DNA of 64,000 nt from Talinum fruticosum (lineage: Eukaryota > Streptophyta > Magnoliopsida > Caryophyllales > Talinaceae), in NCBI GenBank assembly GCA_021018815.1, contig JAITYX010000047.1, positions 2,480,001 to 2,544,000 on the forward strand, written 5' to 3'. The position numbers and the translations under genes are program-made. Shown in pieces: positions 26,201 to 36,905 of this stretch. Positions within the stretch are counted from its first letter, which is position 1, and every line of letters starts with the position of its first letter. The notes beneath the pieces were generated by a model. It did no database searches. It had not been told where the DNA came from and was given only the letters and a program-made list of their open reading frames with translations.

Positions 26201-27694
26201 ACTTAAACTATTTCCAACATCTTCAGATGGTTGCTTATTTCTATTAGACGATGCTGATTTACATTTTTCATCGCAATTTTCTCAGCATTATGATCCGTCA
26301 AAAATTATATCGACAACACCTCTGTCAGAAACCTCTATATTTGACTCATCATTGTCTGGTGTTAACATTATTTGGGGCATCCAAAATCCATTCAGATTTC
26401 TTAGCTCTGAAGCAGTTGAAAGTTCTATTCCTTGGGACAAAATGAAGTGCATCTTCTGGTTTCCAAATTTTGATGCTTGTGACGAAAGCTCCGTAGTACA
26501 AAAACGTCTAGTGCAGAATTTCTTTGAGCATTTGGTGGTTCGTATACTGGCTGATACATTGTTCGACGTGCGTGTAATCGTCACCATGAACAATGTCAGA
26601 TTCTCGCACCTACAGGTACCCATAAAATACCAACTTAACCTTTATTCAGATAGTGCTGTGACTCTTTAACAAGTTAATGTTTTATATACTACAATCATAT
26701 GAGTGTAAGGTGTTTGTGCACATAATGGAAGCATATATGATTTGACAGCTGCACAATTGCTTTAATTGCCATCTGTTGCACTGTTTTACTGCTTTTGATG
26801 CACCAATGCTTGCATATCTGAGACTGGAAGGCCGACCATGTTCTCTCTCTCACACACAGGCACTTTTGGCGTTCACACATATTTTCTTTGCCTTTTTTGG
26901 GGCATAAAAAAAGGCAAAGAAAGAGATGTGTCCATACGAGCATGCGTGCGTGTGTGCATGCATGCGTGAGAGGAAGAGAGAGATATTGAATTGAGGGGAG
27001 AGAGTACGACATGGCGGGGTGGGGGGGATGAAAGGTTAGTTTACTCGCAGTTTCCTTATTGGAGCATTTCAACTTCTTCACATGCATGACCACAATTTTT
27101 TATTCACCTCCAAATTATGTGTTATTACCCCCCCAAGAAGGCCACAACACCCAAAAAAAAAAACCTCCTTTCCCTTCTGTGTCGACAAAACATAGTGTAA
27201 TTTTGCTTCTTTCTCCTTTTCTTTTTGTATGCTTGAGTGTTCATGTGTGGTGAGCTCTCCATGCCCCTCTTCAGTTTTGAACCCAACTGTAGATCAGATT
27301 TATCCTGGTTATGCTTAACCTTACAGCAATCTGAATTCTAGCATTTAATATTTAATTGTTTTGAGTTGGCTGATGCACCACAAATTTACCAGCATGTCAA
27401 GCCATTTTCTGGCCTTGAAGAGTAAAAACATCAAAATGAATGCTTGTGTTCATCTCTCGTTATTCTATTGTGCCACAGGTAGAGAAGTTGGGTCGAGAGT
27501 GCTTCTTCTTCCTCACCGAGTCATTCCCCTTTGATGAATCAAACTTTGGAGTATTGCGGGATACTCTTAACACAAAACGACCTCTAGCTGTATCCAGTCC
27601 CATTTCTTATGTTTTCGACCTGCATCCTCCTTCTGACCTGCAGTTTGGGGATTATGCTGCTGATTTTCATGCTCATCTTCACGGAAACCAGTGA
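8639..27694 (+). CDS. DExH-box RNA helicase with two CCCH zinc fingers (C3H31-type)
   Basis: Fourteen exons, all GT-AG and phase-consistent: 8639-8801, 9572-9749, 10562-10735, 11242-11389, 17675-17998, 18916-19062, 19147-19327, 19718-19998, 20088-20210, 20321-20465, 20540-20796, 20880-21074, 26094-26615, 27479-27694. They give 1017 aa, about the length I recall for Arabidopsis C3H31. Helicase motifs seen: I GETGCGKS (residues 50-57, split by intron 1), Ia TQPRR, II DEVH (145-148, in place of DEAH), III SAT (177-179), IV region ILIFLP (about 279-284), V ATNIAESS (333-340), VI QRKGRTGR (381-388). CCCH finger 1 is C738-X7-C-X5-C-X3-H756; finger 2 is C765-X8-C-X5-C-X3-H784 and is interrupted by the 5-kb intron 12. 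Family knowledge: ATP-dependent RNA unwinding with RNA binding by CCCH fingers; the exact substrate is unknown. The first ATG in a good exon frame was chosen; a CT-rich leader precedes it. Confidence 0.93.
11794..11902 (+). repeat. Diverged tandem duplication, about 52 bp x 2
   Basis: Both units start TTTACTTGAAT and end TTCAATAAATGTTCACAAA (11794-11845 and 11853-11902), with a few indels between them. It lies inside helicase intron 4. Confidence 0.75.
12409..13070 (-). mobile_element. LINE 3' end fragment (zf-RVT region plus poly-A tail), degraded
   Basis: On the minus strand a region resembling the zinc-binding domain after plant LINE reverse transcriptases (SPKHSS..., VVHACIYHIW-like pieces, with many stops) runs to a 16-nt A tail, seen as T at 12409-12424 on the plus strand. 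A 5'-truncated copy ending in poly-A is the usual LINE insertion product. The 5' boundary is uncertain and no target-site duplication was located. Confidence 0.5.
13998..14061. repeat. (ATT)n microsatellite, about 21 units
   Basis: Uninterrupted TTATTATTA run followed by a (TCA)n stretch to about 14096. It encodes the meaningless poly-leucine tail of a short ORF. Confidence 0.95.
14226..14281. repeat. (AAT)n microsatellite, about 18 units
   Basis: Uninterrupted AATAATAAT run followed by AACAACAAC and an A tract. It is the reverse complement of the array at 13998-14061, about 165 bp away. Confidence 0.95.
16440..17000 (+). mobile_element. LINE-like 3' fragment split by a small hAT-type element
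   Basis: Translated pieces GRLKGFGHVKSRPLDA and KSRGRLEKNWNEVIIVDSC resemble the conserved tail of a plant LINE ORF (RLRWFGHVxRRPLDAPVRR ... RGRPKKTW). The frame has stops and shifts. The element at 16591-16786 interrupts it exactly after VDSC, and similar sequence resumes after the second target-site copy. Only the 3' part is present. Confidence 0.5.
16591..16786. mobile_element. 196-bp non-autonomous hAT-type element
   Basis: Ends CAGTGGTGTAGCTA... and ...TAGCTCTGCCACTT form imperfect inverted repeats of a CAGTGGCGGAGCTA type. Flanks are CTCATGTG (16583-16590) and GTCATGTG (16787-16794), a 7/8 match to an 8-bp target-site duplication as expected for hAT. It contains a 22-bp perfect palindrome, 16615-16636. 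Confidence 0.75.
23290..24030 (+). mobile_element. Degraded Cassandra-like TRIM retrotransposon (two LTRs, PBS)
   Basis: Two direct copies share a 3' half reading AGTGAGGACAAAGC..., GATTTGTAGGGCTAGT...: LTR 1 about 23290-23562 and LTR 2 23772-24030 (TGTAATACTT...GGCATTACA). Between them is a primer-binding-site-like AGTATTAGAGCCAGG (initiator tRNA-Met type TGGTATCAGAGC, mutated) and a purine tract GTAGAGGTGAA just before LTR 2. The small size and structure match the TRIM class. LTR 1 start is not well defined. Confidence 0.6.
24270..25098. mobile_element. 829-bp hAT-type non-autonomous insertion
   Basis: It is flanked by perfect 8-bp GATTATGT repeats (24262-24269 and 25099-25106). Ends CTTGGTTTTAAAAGCG and, reverse-complemented, CTTAAAAAGCTCGAGG are weakly inverted. 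It carries GC-rich subterminal blocks rich in GCGCC and GCCTCG and has no coding capacity. It resembles the common plant TTTTAAAAGCG(C)GCC repeat family; the hAT label rests on the 8-bp duplication. Confidence 0.6.
25900..26030 (+). mobile_element. Cassandra-like LTR fragment
   Basis: TTACTTGGGAAGTTTGTTAAAAGC, GTGAGTGGAGACAAAG, GGCCTGTGATTTGTGG follow the same order as in the LTRs at 40155 and 45296. Only the 3' half is recognisable; the partner LTR is missing. It lies about 60 bp upstream of exon 13. Confidence 0.55.
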
Positions 27695-28100
27695 TCAACT
27701 GATCGTGGTGTGCAGGTTTCTGTGCAACTTTGGCTTGCTCTGTTTATCTATATAGCAATTTTGTAAGCTCAAGGAAGTGCTCTATTTATGCATATATACA
27801 TGTATGTTAGTGATATTGGGTATCACTGTTCACTATATCAGAAGCATTTGATCAAATATTAGTAAGGTGTGAAATATAGAGGGAAGGGGTGTGTGCATCT
27901 AATGACCTCAAATTGCAATTTGAAGAAAGGAATGTATGTATAGTGATAAAGGCCTCAAATTGCAGTTTGAATTGTGATTATGCTGTGTTCATCATTTTGA
28001 CTGGTGTAAAAACTAAGAAATTTATTTTTGGTCAATCTTTTTACATGGATTATAAAAAATTGAAGCAAAATGTCAAAATCAAAGAAAACAATATTGAGTG
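27695..28100 (+). other. Helicase 3' UTR and downstream, with paired short palindromes
   Basis: Follows the TGA at 27692-27694. A perfect 16-bp palindrome TCAAATTGCAATTTGA (27908-27923) is followed by a one-base-changed copy at 27955-27970 in a duplicated block. The polyadenylation site is not identified. Confidence 0.45.
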
Positions 28101-31081
28101 ATACAAAGTAAAGGTTTTTAATCTAATACTAGGATTCAAAGAAAACAACCTATCAATTATTTGCGAAAGCGACTATCTTAGCCCTTACCCATTGAGTGAT
28201 GCGTTATTGTGTTCCAAATTGAAGGGTGACAGCCATAGCTTGTTATTCCTACTACAGTGCTGTGGAAGCACAGCACCACTACATTCGTGGGACCGACCAT
28301 TATTTTCTTGCACTGGGAAGATATATGATATATCTAATTAACTATCGTCTCTCCCAAATTTATGTTAGCTGCTCTAAAAAAATTAAGTATTGTTTTTAAA
28401 AGGAAAACTGAGATATGCTGACAGCAATTCTGATCTAGATCTATTTTATTAATATAAGTGTGATCAGATTGATCATTAGGTGGTATCAAAGTCGTATATT
28501 GTCTGGGCGATTTTGTTGTTTTTAGTCTTTGTTGGGGGTGTCTGGAAATTTTTTTGAGTGGTCTTGTCTCTCTTTCTATTTGGGACGTAGGAGATAGTAA
28601 CATCTTTGAAGTCATTTACTTTATGGTGTCATTTTTTCAACTTTTTAGAAGCTTACTAATGAATAAAAACGAAGGATCGCTCCTAATGTTAAATCACTAC
28701 TTTTATATTAGTTTTATCCTTAATAAGGTGTAAGTTTATCGTACTTATTTAACTTTTTATTATGAATCTGGAAGGTTTATTAGTTATCGGATATTCATTT
28801 ATTATTTATAAGTTTGTATCACTCAATATTTAATGATTTTAAAAAAATTATGCTTATACAAGTTTGTTTTTTATTGGTTGATTAATAATCAACTATTTAG
28901 ACTCTAGTTCATATTTAAAAGAACGTATGAATATAAAGAATATGAACTTTAAGGTTATTGGAAGAAAATAATTTGAAATTTTCTCTTAGATGCTAGCAAG
29001 TATAAACTTTATCTTCATCTAATACCTAAAGTGTCGTCTCTTTTCTATTTATTTATTTTGTTAGCCCGGTGGAGAAAACCCAAACTCATTTGCATGCTTG
29101 GGTTAAAATCGGACTAAAGCATAGCGATAAAACAAATTTTAACCCACAAAAACCAATCTGTGTCAAAAACATCCTAAAGTACATCTAGGGGTGAGCACGA
29201 GTAATGGGTACCTCGAAACCAAAGCGGAACCGTTCAAGCGGGTAAGGTTCCTAAAATTTAGGAACTTGTCAAATAGGTTCCGGTTCCGGTTCTAAAATTT
29301 AGGAACTTGTCAAATGAAACCCCGGAACCGGAACTTGAAACTCGTTAAGATAGGTAATTTTTCTCGGATTTTTAGTTTTCAGTTTGTGGATATGAGACTG
29401 GTGTAAATTTCAAGTTTAATATGTCCATTAATTTTGTGTGACCTACCTATGAAAAAATTAAGATCAAAATCTATAAGTAATACCTGAAAATCGAAGTAAC
29501 ATAGAACATACATGTTTACACAACTAACAAGCAAAAAAAAGTACTTAGCAACATCCAATTAACACAGGAACCTCAAACGAACTCGCCGTAGAACTCGTAA
29601 AACACGGAGTATACTTAGAAATGGCTAAATTCCACTGATCAAACTATACGCCAAAAACATATGCAAGCAAATAATGCCAAACTAGGAAAAATTAAGCGGG
29701 ATGTGTGCTTTTAAAAGTAAATAACTTAAATAATATACACACAATCTGAAGTAATGAAGTAAATGAAACTGGAAAAAAAGAGAGGAAGCAATAACCAAAG
29801 AGTATGACAACATTAAACAATTTTCACAAGCCGAAAAGAGCATAAATTCATATGACCTTACTTCCTTAATACCCCGGATAGAAAAAAATAGTACACAAAT
29901 AATGTAAAAGTACAAAGGAAGTATGGGCAATCGTCCTTCATGATGTTTATTAGATTATAGAAGGCAACCGACCCTTCCCGCCAATGGAAAAGTGAAGCGA
30001 GTTTTCTTCCTTTGGAGCAACTGAACCTAAAAAATAACATATAACTAAATTCCAAACAACCATAAATCAACTATTCCAACCCAGCAAAAAACAATACCTT
30101 GCCTGGCCCAAAATTACATGTACAATGTACAAATCCAACATTTAACAACAATTAAAAACCCATTTATATTAAGAGTAAAGACATTTACGAAAAAACCTCC
30201 TTAATATTGCTCAAAACCGCAAATGATATAAATTGCGCTTATAGTTACTATTCATTGGAACAAGTATTATGTATCATAAGGAAATGACTCGATCACCAAG
30301 TTACCCTTTTCCACATCTTTTTCAATTTTGTTATCACCTTTTATTTTCTAAATTTGCCCCAAACTATCAAAATTGACCTTGCTCTGGATGAATAGTAAAG
30401 TGTCATCCTCCCTTTTTAAAATAGTAAGATAGTATTATTGATTTGATTGAGGAAGTGGTTGATTGTAGAGTTGAAAAAGTCTTACATAACACGATGACAC
30501 AATCAGAACTTAATTTGAGTTGAAATTATTGAAAGAAACATAAATTGACACAAACTAAATCAATTTTGACCAAAAATTGACGCAAATTATTTACATTTTT
30601 TGGATTGAAATAATCATAAAATGAGTAAAATCATTATAATCAAACTCAACCCAATTTTTATTCGAACTTGATCAATTATCCAAATTTTAAATTCCATTAG
30701 AAATTTTGGTGATTAACCCAATTTTTTTGGAGTGGGATTACTCTATTTGATGGATTTTTGCTAACGCTGCGACCTCTGTCTCTCAAAATATCTTCCCGAG
30801 CCTTTATTTTCCGGAATTAGAGGAAAAAAAGGAAGAAAAGAAAAACTAAAATTGAAAAGAAACACACGGTCTCTCTGTCTCTCTCTCCGAATATAACTGG
30901 AAGTGGAACCCATCGTCTGTTCTAGAAATCTCTCTCCCTTGTATTCGTATTTGTCTTTGGGTGTAAAGAAAATGTAACCGCCAACCCCAAATCAGCTCAT
31001 TTTCTCTCTCCTCAATTCCTGATCAAATCTGCAACAAATTCCCTCTTTTTCCCTTTGATTTCTTGCAGATCTTTGTAAATA
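28101..31081. other. Spacer with LTR and hAT fragments
   Basis: Contains a tRNA-Met-primer-like TGGTATCAAAGTC at about 28482 (possible retrotransposon remnant), an LTR-start block at 29020-29180 related to 367-510, then a hAT-like left end at 29187. From 29350 to 30770 it is AT-rich with nothing recognised. 30800-31080 is CT-rich and likely includes the promoter and 5' leader of the next gene. Confidence 0.45.
29187..29345 (+). mobile_element. Left end of a hAT-type element, truncated
   Basis: Begins TAGGGGTGAGCACGAG followed by CCGGTTCCGGTTC-type subterminal repeats, matching the elements at 36125 and 41423. No matching TGCTCACCCCTA right end is seen downstream. It sits inside a piece of LTR sequence related to 367-510. 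Confidence 0.55.
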
Positions 31082-34000
31082 ATGTCCCCCAAATCCCTCA
31101 CTTCTCGTCCTTCCATTGATTCTTGCCTGTTCCAGCTCCATACATGGAAGCCCTTCACCAATTCCAAAACCCTAGATTCCGATTCTTACCCCAATTCAAA
31201 CCCTGCCAAGCCCTCCTCCGCCGGCGGCCTCCACACCAAGCGCCCCTGCTTGTCGGATCGAGCCACCTCGCTCTTCTCTCTCTCCATCGACAACATCGAC
31301 TTCTCCAAGCTCAGCCTCTTCGATGATGGAGCCGATAACAAGTCGCATCGCCATCAGAAGAGGGACCGCTTCCGGTGGATGGCCAGGAAACGGCGGCGTC
31401 GTGGGTCCCGCTCGGTCTCTGGGAGGAGCAGCGACCGCAGTGGGACCCGCAATGGGCGCTGCTGCTCGGTGGGGGCCACGGCTACTTGCTCTGATTTCAT
31501 GGTGGCGGCCGGTGGGACTGATTCGAGCGGGGAGTTGTTCGGGAATGGGAATGGGAATGGGTGGGCTTCCGATGTGAGTGAGGCGAGGAGGGACAGGGAT
31601 AGGGGGAGCGTGGGAGTGGGAGTGGGGAGAGAGAGAATCTGGTTTCGGGGTTCGGGTTCGGGTTTGATGCTCAGGGCAGTGAGTCTGGGTATGGAAGTGA
31701 ACCTGGGTATCGCGGGGACGCTGAGTTTGGGTATGGCGATGAGGTTGATGATGAGGAGGAGGATGGCAGGGTCTTGTTGTGGGGAGATGGATTTGGAGGT
31801 ACAGTGCTCAACTCTTTACTTGTTATTTAAATACCGATGATTTATTTGATGTTTTGGATGTTTATCTTTGATTTTGGTGTTGTAATGGAATATGATTACT
31901 GCTTTTAACTAATGGTTGGGCAGTAGGAAAGTCGGTCATTCAGAAAGTTGGAAGTCTTTTCATATATATTAGCTCACAAGAGATTGCAATGGTCAAATTC
32001 AAAGATGTGGTAGAATTGGCTCTTGCATTTGACCTTTCGTTTTATGGAGTTTTACATAAACTAGGGGAGGGGGAGGAACCATGAAGAACTGTGAAGATCT
32101 CTTGTAAATCCTCAGATAATTGATAGAACTTTGTAAACCTATTTTCCTTCTGGTGTCAAGCATTAGTGGCGGTTTATTGTTAAGCATGAGCAGCGGATAT
32201 AAAGGAGTTGTTGGCTATTTGCTGAACAGCGGATATTAAGGAGCACAATCAATAAGGGGTCGCCTTCCATGCCCCTTTTTCATGGGAAGAGATGAAGTAA
32301 ACTTTAATGGGAATGGCACCTGCAAGTACAATGAGATATTCTCTGTGAAACTATGGATACAAAATGTCAATATGACTATTGCTAACATACGACATAAAAT
32401 CAAACTTAAGCGCAATTCGGAAACAATAGTTTCAGTCTTGCCATGTACATTTTCTAGTGACATTTTTCTCCTATATATGAATTGGAAAACCTGGACAGCC
32501 ATTATTTAGAATTAGAAGTTCTATTGTGTGGACTACGATCTTGTTCTATTTAGCTTTAAGTTACTGTCTTACAGTTTCTTACAACTTTTTATAATTAGCT
32601 TTAGAACTATTTTACAACTTTTTACAGTTCCTTATACCTCCTTACAGCTAAATGGAACAGGGCCTATATTAATCAATTTTATGCTTGGCCAAGAATTTCT
32701 AAGTATGTGTACAATGCTGGAAGTGGCCCATGGAGAAAACTGATTTAGAAAAATATGTCAAGAAGAAAAAATAAACATTTAGGAAGTTCTTTTAGAAAAC
32801 AAACTACTGAAACTCAAAATTTCAAAATTACATGAAATTAATGTCAGTAGTCTAAACTAGAACAAAAGCGTAATAGCGCAAACAGGATTCAAGCAAAAAT
32901 GTTGTACTGAAAGGAAAAAAAAGGGTAAAGGCAACTGGCCTAACCCTATCTAGAAGGAAGCCTGTAATTGGACGACTGATCTGAAAGACCTAAAACACTT
33001 CTCTATCAACTTCTAGCCTGATGTTAACTATGTGATGACAATATTTGCATTCAATGTTCTATCTCTGTTTTACGTAGTTTAAAACCCTTTGACTGTAGGT
33101 TGTGCCTCCAAAACTCTGGCAATATTTTTTTTAATCTTTTGTTTTCTGTGCACCATTGCAATTTTCTAAGATAGTTCTACTGCTTGAAATTGCAGTCCAT
33201 GTCTGTGGAATTAAATGTGCCTCTATGACCAAGGAAGAGTAGGGGTGCAAACTCTGATATTGTTAAGTTAAACCTCAAGAGTGAAAGAGTAGTTCTGAGG
33301 ATTGAAAAATAGGAACAAAAATAGTTTCAGTGAGATGTACAAAGGCAGTCATTGCGTGAAGCTTCAAAACATCATCTCTAATTTCTGGGTTTTACTAGTT
33401 CATCTACAGCAGTAAGTAACAGATGCTTCTGTGACTTGGACTAGTGACCAAAAGGTACCGCAAGACCTTATCTTGCATTTTATTTTTATTTTTTTCTCAT
33501 TTCATGGCAGTGCCTAGTAGGATACTTTGGCAGTTGGGTGATCATGTGACAGGGACTCTTGCTTATCACAGTATAAGCAATCATATAAAAATGTGTTGTT
33601 TAAAGTAAATATTCAAAAGACTAAGACTTCTTACTGCTATGGACCTTTTGTTGTGACACTCCCCCTCCCCAACCCCAAAAAAAGAATCTAACAATTATTT
33701 TGGGATTAATAAGTCATGGATTTACCAAATCTATGATGTTTTCTGTTTTGACCAGCATTATCTTATGCATCTGGTTTTTGTAGAATAGTGGGTATTGATA
33801 GCAGAGTTATCATGGGAGGGAGATAGTGTTTACTGGCTCTTTCTACCACTTTGAAAGTTGGGTGGCTTACCTGGAGAAAGTTTCAAACCTTTCTCATCAA
33901 ATTAAATATTTTCTTCCAATATTGCATGCGGGATGGGCCCTTTTTAAGTTATATATGCAGTGTTCACTTTAGAATATGCCTAGTAAGAAGTTTCTTGACC

Positions 34001-34747
34001 CTTTTTAGGGTACTTGACTTTTTCTAATTGATTCCCAGCTAAAAGGACCACTGACCAGCATTGGTGCTGCCAAATTGAAAATAAACCACAATTTGACTTT
34101 TGCGCTTTCAAAATTTGGCACTGTGTCAGAAATCAGATGATGAAGTTTTTAGTGGGGTTTGCGTGGATCTGAGTTGAGTGCTGTGGGATGGGTCATACAA
34201 ATTATCAGATCTTTGGATTGGGGTATCATTGTTCATGTGTCTTCTTCTTCCTCTTCTTTTTCCTCTTGCTCCTCTGTTTTTTTAATTATTTTTAATATTA
34301 ATGTTCTCCCATTTGGGTAGATGTTTGACTGATTTTTCAGATGGTTGTTGTAATGTTAATGTCTGCTGTGGACGATTGGTTCCATGTTTCTAAAACTGTA
34401 TGCTTATGGCGGTTGAGTGGCAAGAACCTGTCACTTTCTCTTTGTTCAACTCAAGGAAAATTGCTTTCGTTTATTGCTGTCAATATTATAGTTTCTTTGC
34501 TCTGCAACTTCAAATTACAAACTTAAAAATGGACGATTTGCTTGTCTTTGAAATATAGCTCAAAAACAAGAAGTTGGTTTAGGGAAAGCACTCTTGGATT
34601 CCTTTTGCTAATTGTATATCTTCTCTGGATATAGATGCTAACATGGAAATGGTAGGGGAGAACACATTCTCAGAGCAAAATCAGAAAAGCCATCATAGAG
34701 GACGACGTAAGAAGCATGATTGGAGGATGATGGATTCACACAGATGA
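31082..34747 (+). CDS. Conserved plant protein of unknown function (apparent frameshift in exon 1)
   Basis: Exon 1 is 31082-31798 and exon 2 34635-34747, with a 2.8-kb GT-AG intron (31799-34634). N-terminal features: SIDNIDFSKLSLFDD (residues 68-82); a strongly basic stretch RWMARKRRRRGSR (98-110) that could be a nuclear localisation signal; SGRSSDRSGTR; TDSSGELFGNGNGNG (146-160); WASDVSEARR. Past about 31620 the expected Gly/Tyr-rich and acidic tail (SESGYGSEPGYRG, FGYGDEVDDEEED) lies in another frame, so one nucleotide appears to be missing near the GGGG at 31624-31627. Exon 2 closes in phase only with that correction and ends GENTFSEQ...HRGRRKKHDWRMMDS. Allowing for it, about 276 aa. I recognise it as a conserved plant protein but know no function. 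Confidence 0.75.
31799..34634 (+). other. Intron of the unknown-function gene
   Basis: Donor GTACAG after TTTGGAG, acceptor ATAG before ATGCTAAC. It contains a Tourist-like MITE (32537-32664). Otherwise it is AT-rich and has no recognisable gene. Confidence 0.75.
32537..32664. mobile_element. Tourist-like MITE (128 bp)
   Basis: Ends GATCTTGTTCTATTTAGC and the reverse complement of the right end, GGCCCTGTTCCATTTAGC, are 18-bp inverted repeats. Flanks TAC and TAT are near a 3-bp duplication. The inside has repeated TTACAACTTTTTA words, as in the related element at 51800. Confidence 0.65.
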
Positions 34748-35589
34748 TGCGGCCTCCTTGCTCTATCATACTATTACAACTTTACAAACAGGCTTCCTTT
34801 TTGGCCAGTTTTGCTTATGAAGAATATACCTAACCCAAGTGAGTTTTGCACCCATTTACATAATTTGTACTTGGCAAGGAAAAAGGTTATATTGATAACT
34901 GTTAGTGACGTTAGAAGCGCAATTGTGTGTGAAACGTCGATTTTTATATGACATCAACACAGTTCCTTGATGTGAAAAAACCTTGGGAGACAGATGAGTC
35001 ATATTTTGTACGCAAGGCAGTTTTTTGAGTCGAAATTGTGTTTCGGTCAGTTACTGGTGTTGCTTGACTTGTTGTGCACAATAGGTTGGTTGGGTACGTG
35101 TATATTATGAATTGCCCAGTGGATCACCATAAGAAAATTCAGCGTACTGTTAGTTATGACCCTGGTCTAATCTTAACTTTCTTATTTGAGATCACCTGGT
35201 TTGTGGATCATCCCCAACTCTTCTTTTCCCATTTTCTCAGGAGGGTATGTTAGATATTGCGCTTTTTCTGGACATTGTATGCATAGTAGTGAGTGAAGGT
35301 ACAATAGATGATCGCAGGAGCATCGGGTGAAGAAAGTTCAAAACTCCCTCGTGTCTTCAGTTGGTTGCTGATCTGACGCAGATGGAAATTAGGCTTTCTG
35401 TCACTGGACTATTCCTATGATGACTTGGTGGAGAAAAAAATGTCTGATGAAAGAGCGATTAGATTGATTTTTCATGTAGTCGACGGGAATCTACTGTTTA
35501 GTATAAAATTATATTACTTTCTATTTTTAATAGATTTTTATTATTTTCAAACCTGATAAAAAGTTGATCCCATTATTTAGAAGTTGATT
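34748..35589. other. 3' UTR and spacer after the unknown-function gene
   Basis: Begins after the TGA at 34745-34747. The transcript end is not defined; no gene or repeat is recognised up to the dispersed repeat at 35590. Confidence 0.4.
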
Positions 35590-35649
35590 TGAACTGGACC
35601 TGTCAATAGGGAGGAGGAGCGGGTTAGATGTATTTAATTTCGGGTAAAA

Positions 35650-35771
35650 TTACTGATTCAGTGTATTTAGGGTTCAATAAAATGTATATTGGTTATATAG
35701 GTTTTAGGTCTTACTGATTCAGTGTATTTAGGGTTCAATAAAATGTATATTGGTTATATAGGTTTTAGGTC
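35650..35771 (+). repeat. Perfect tandem duplication, 61 bp x 2
   Basis: 35650-35710 and 35711-35771 are identical, starting TTACTGATTCAGTG and ending GGTTTTAGGTC. The absence of differences suggests a recent event (or an assembly artefact). Confidence 0.9.
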
Positions 35772-36124
35772 CACTCAACGGATTGAGACTCGTCTTTTTA
35801 TTAGTTTTTTTTAATTATGAAAATTTAACATATTTTATGCTTAAAATTACCCAGTATTTTATAAAAAAATAAAAACAATTCAACTTTTATTATGATATTT
35901 GTATGAAAATCTTATTGATTAGAATGGTTTGACGACTTGACATGTTTAAATAAGCCCAATGAAAGTTTGGGTTAATAATGGGTTAAATAATAATAACTTT
36001 TTTGGTAATGATTTCTTTAAGGTTCGATGTTTATTTCAACTCTCTATTGTACTAAGGAGTTTTATATGTACATTTATTACATTTTGAAACAGATTGAAAA
36101 AGAGTTGATTTTGATAGGCGCAAC

Positions 36125-36905
36125 TAGAGCTGAGCATGACCGGGTCCCAGTCCAATTTCCTGGAACCGGTCCCGGTTGGAACCGAGTCCAGAAATGGGAA
36201 CCGGTCCCGGTCTCGGTTGGAATTGAGTCCAGGAAATGGGAACAGTGTTTCGGTCCCGTTTTGACTGTGTCCAAATTTTTAGAACTGGGTACTCGTTGGA
36301 CATTCTCGTCCCAATTTTTTTTTTTTTTTGATGAAATATTCTCGTCCCAATTTGCTTGAATTGAAGGTTTCGAGTGTTCCAAATTCCAATCCAACAACTT
36401 GAAAAGTCTTTCCGGAACAGAGAGACGAGAGAGAGAGCGGGGGTGACATAGCGAGAGATCGAGAATTGGAGGGAGAATCTTACCATTGCTAGCATGAAAA
36501 CACCGAGAGCGATGAGAGTGGCGGCGATGAGATACGTAGTGGATGACTACAAGAGCGAGAGGGAGGCGATGAGAGAGAAATGAAGACCCGAGAGAGAGAG
36601 AGAGGTGGGGTGGGTATGAGTGAGAGAGGGAGGCGCCGAGTGAGAGGGAGCGGAGGGTTGGATGACTCGGAGCGAGAGAGGGAGGCGCCGAATGAGAGAA
36701 GGAGAGCACCGACCTAAGGTTTGCAAACTTTGCATTATATATTAACAATTTTTTTAATGAAAAGGGGACCGGGGACCGAGGACCGGTTCCACAATGGTCG
36801 GACCCGAACCGAACCCGGTTACAACCGGGTCCTAATTTTGGAACCGGTCCCGGTTCAACCGGTTCCGGGACTAGGACCGGGTATCCAGCTTTTTGCTCAC
36901 CCCTA
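36125..36905. mobile_element. 781-bp non-autonomous hAT element
   Basis: Ends TAGAGCTGAGCA... and ...TGCTCACCCCTA are near-perfect 12-bp inverted repeats. It is flanked by a perfect 8-bp duplication GGCGCAAC (36117-36124 and 36906-36913). Subterminal repeats of GGAACCGGTCCCGG on both sides are the kind that hAT transposases bind. The interior is AG-rich; the long minus-strand ORF across it has no family features. Confidence 0.9.

Noticed and set aside
26695..27093. 132-codon minus-strand ORF in helicase intron 13
   Set aside because: Cys/His-rich appearance comes from CATGCGTGTG-type repeats; no start context or homologous pattern.
28470..28500. tRNA-Met primer-like TGGTATCAAAGTC as evidence for a full retrotransposon
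   Set aside because: No LTR pair or second landmark could be found around it.
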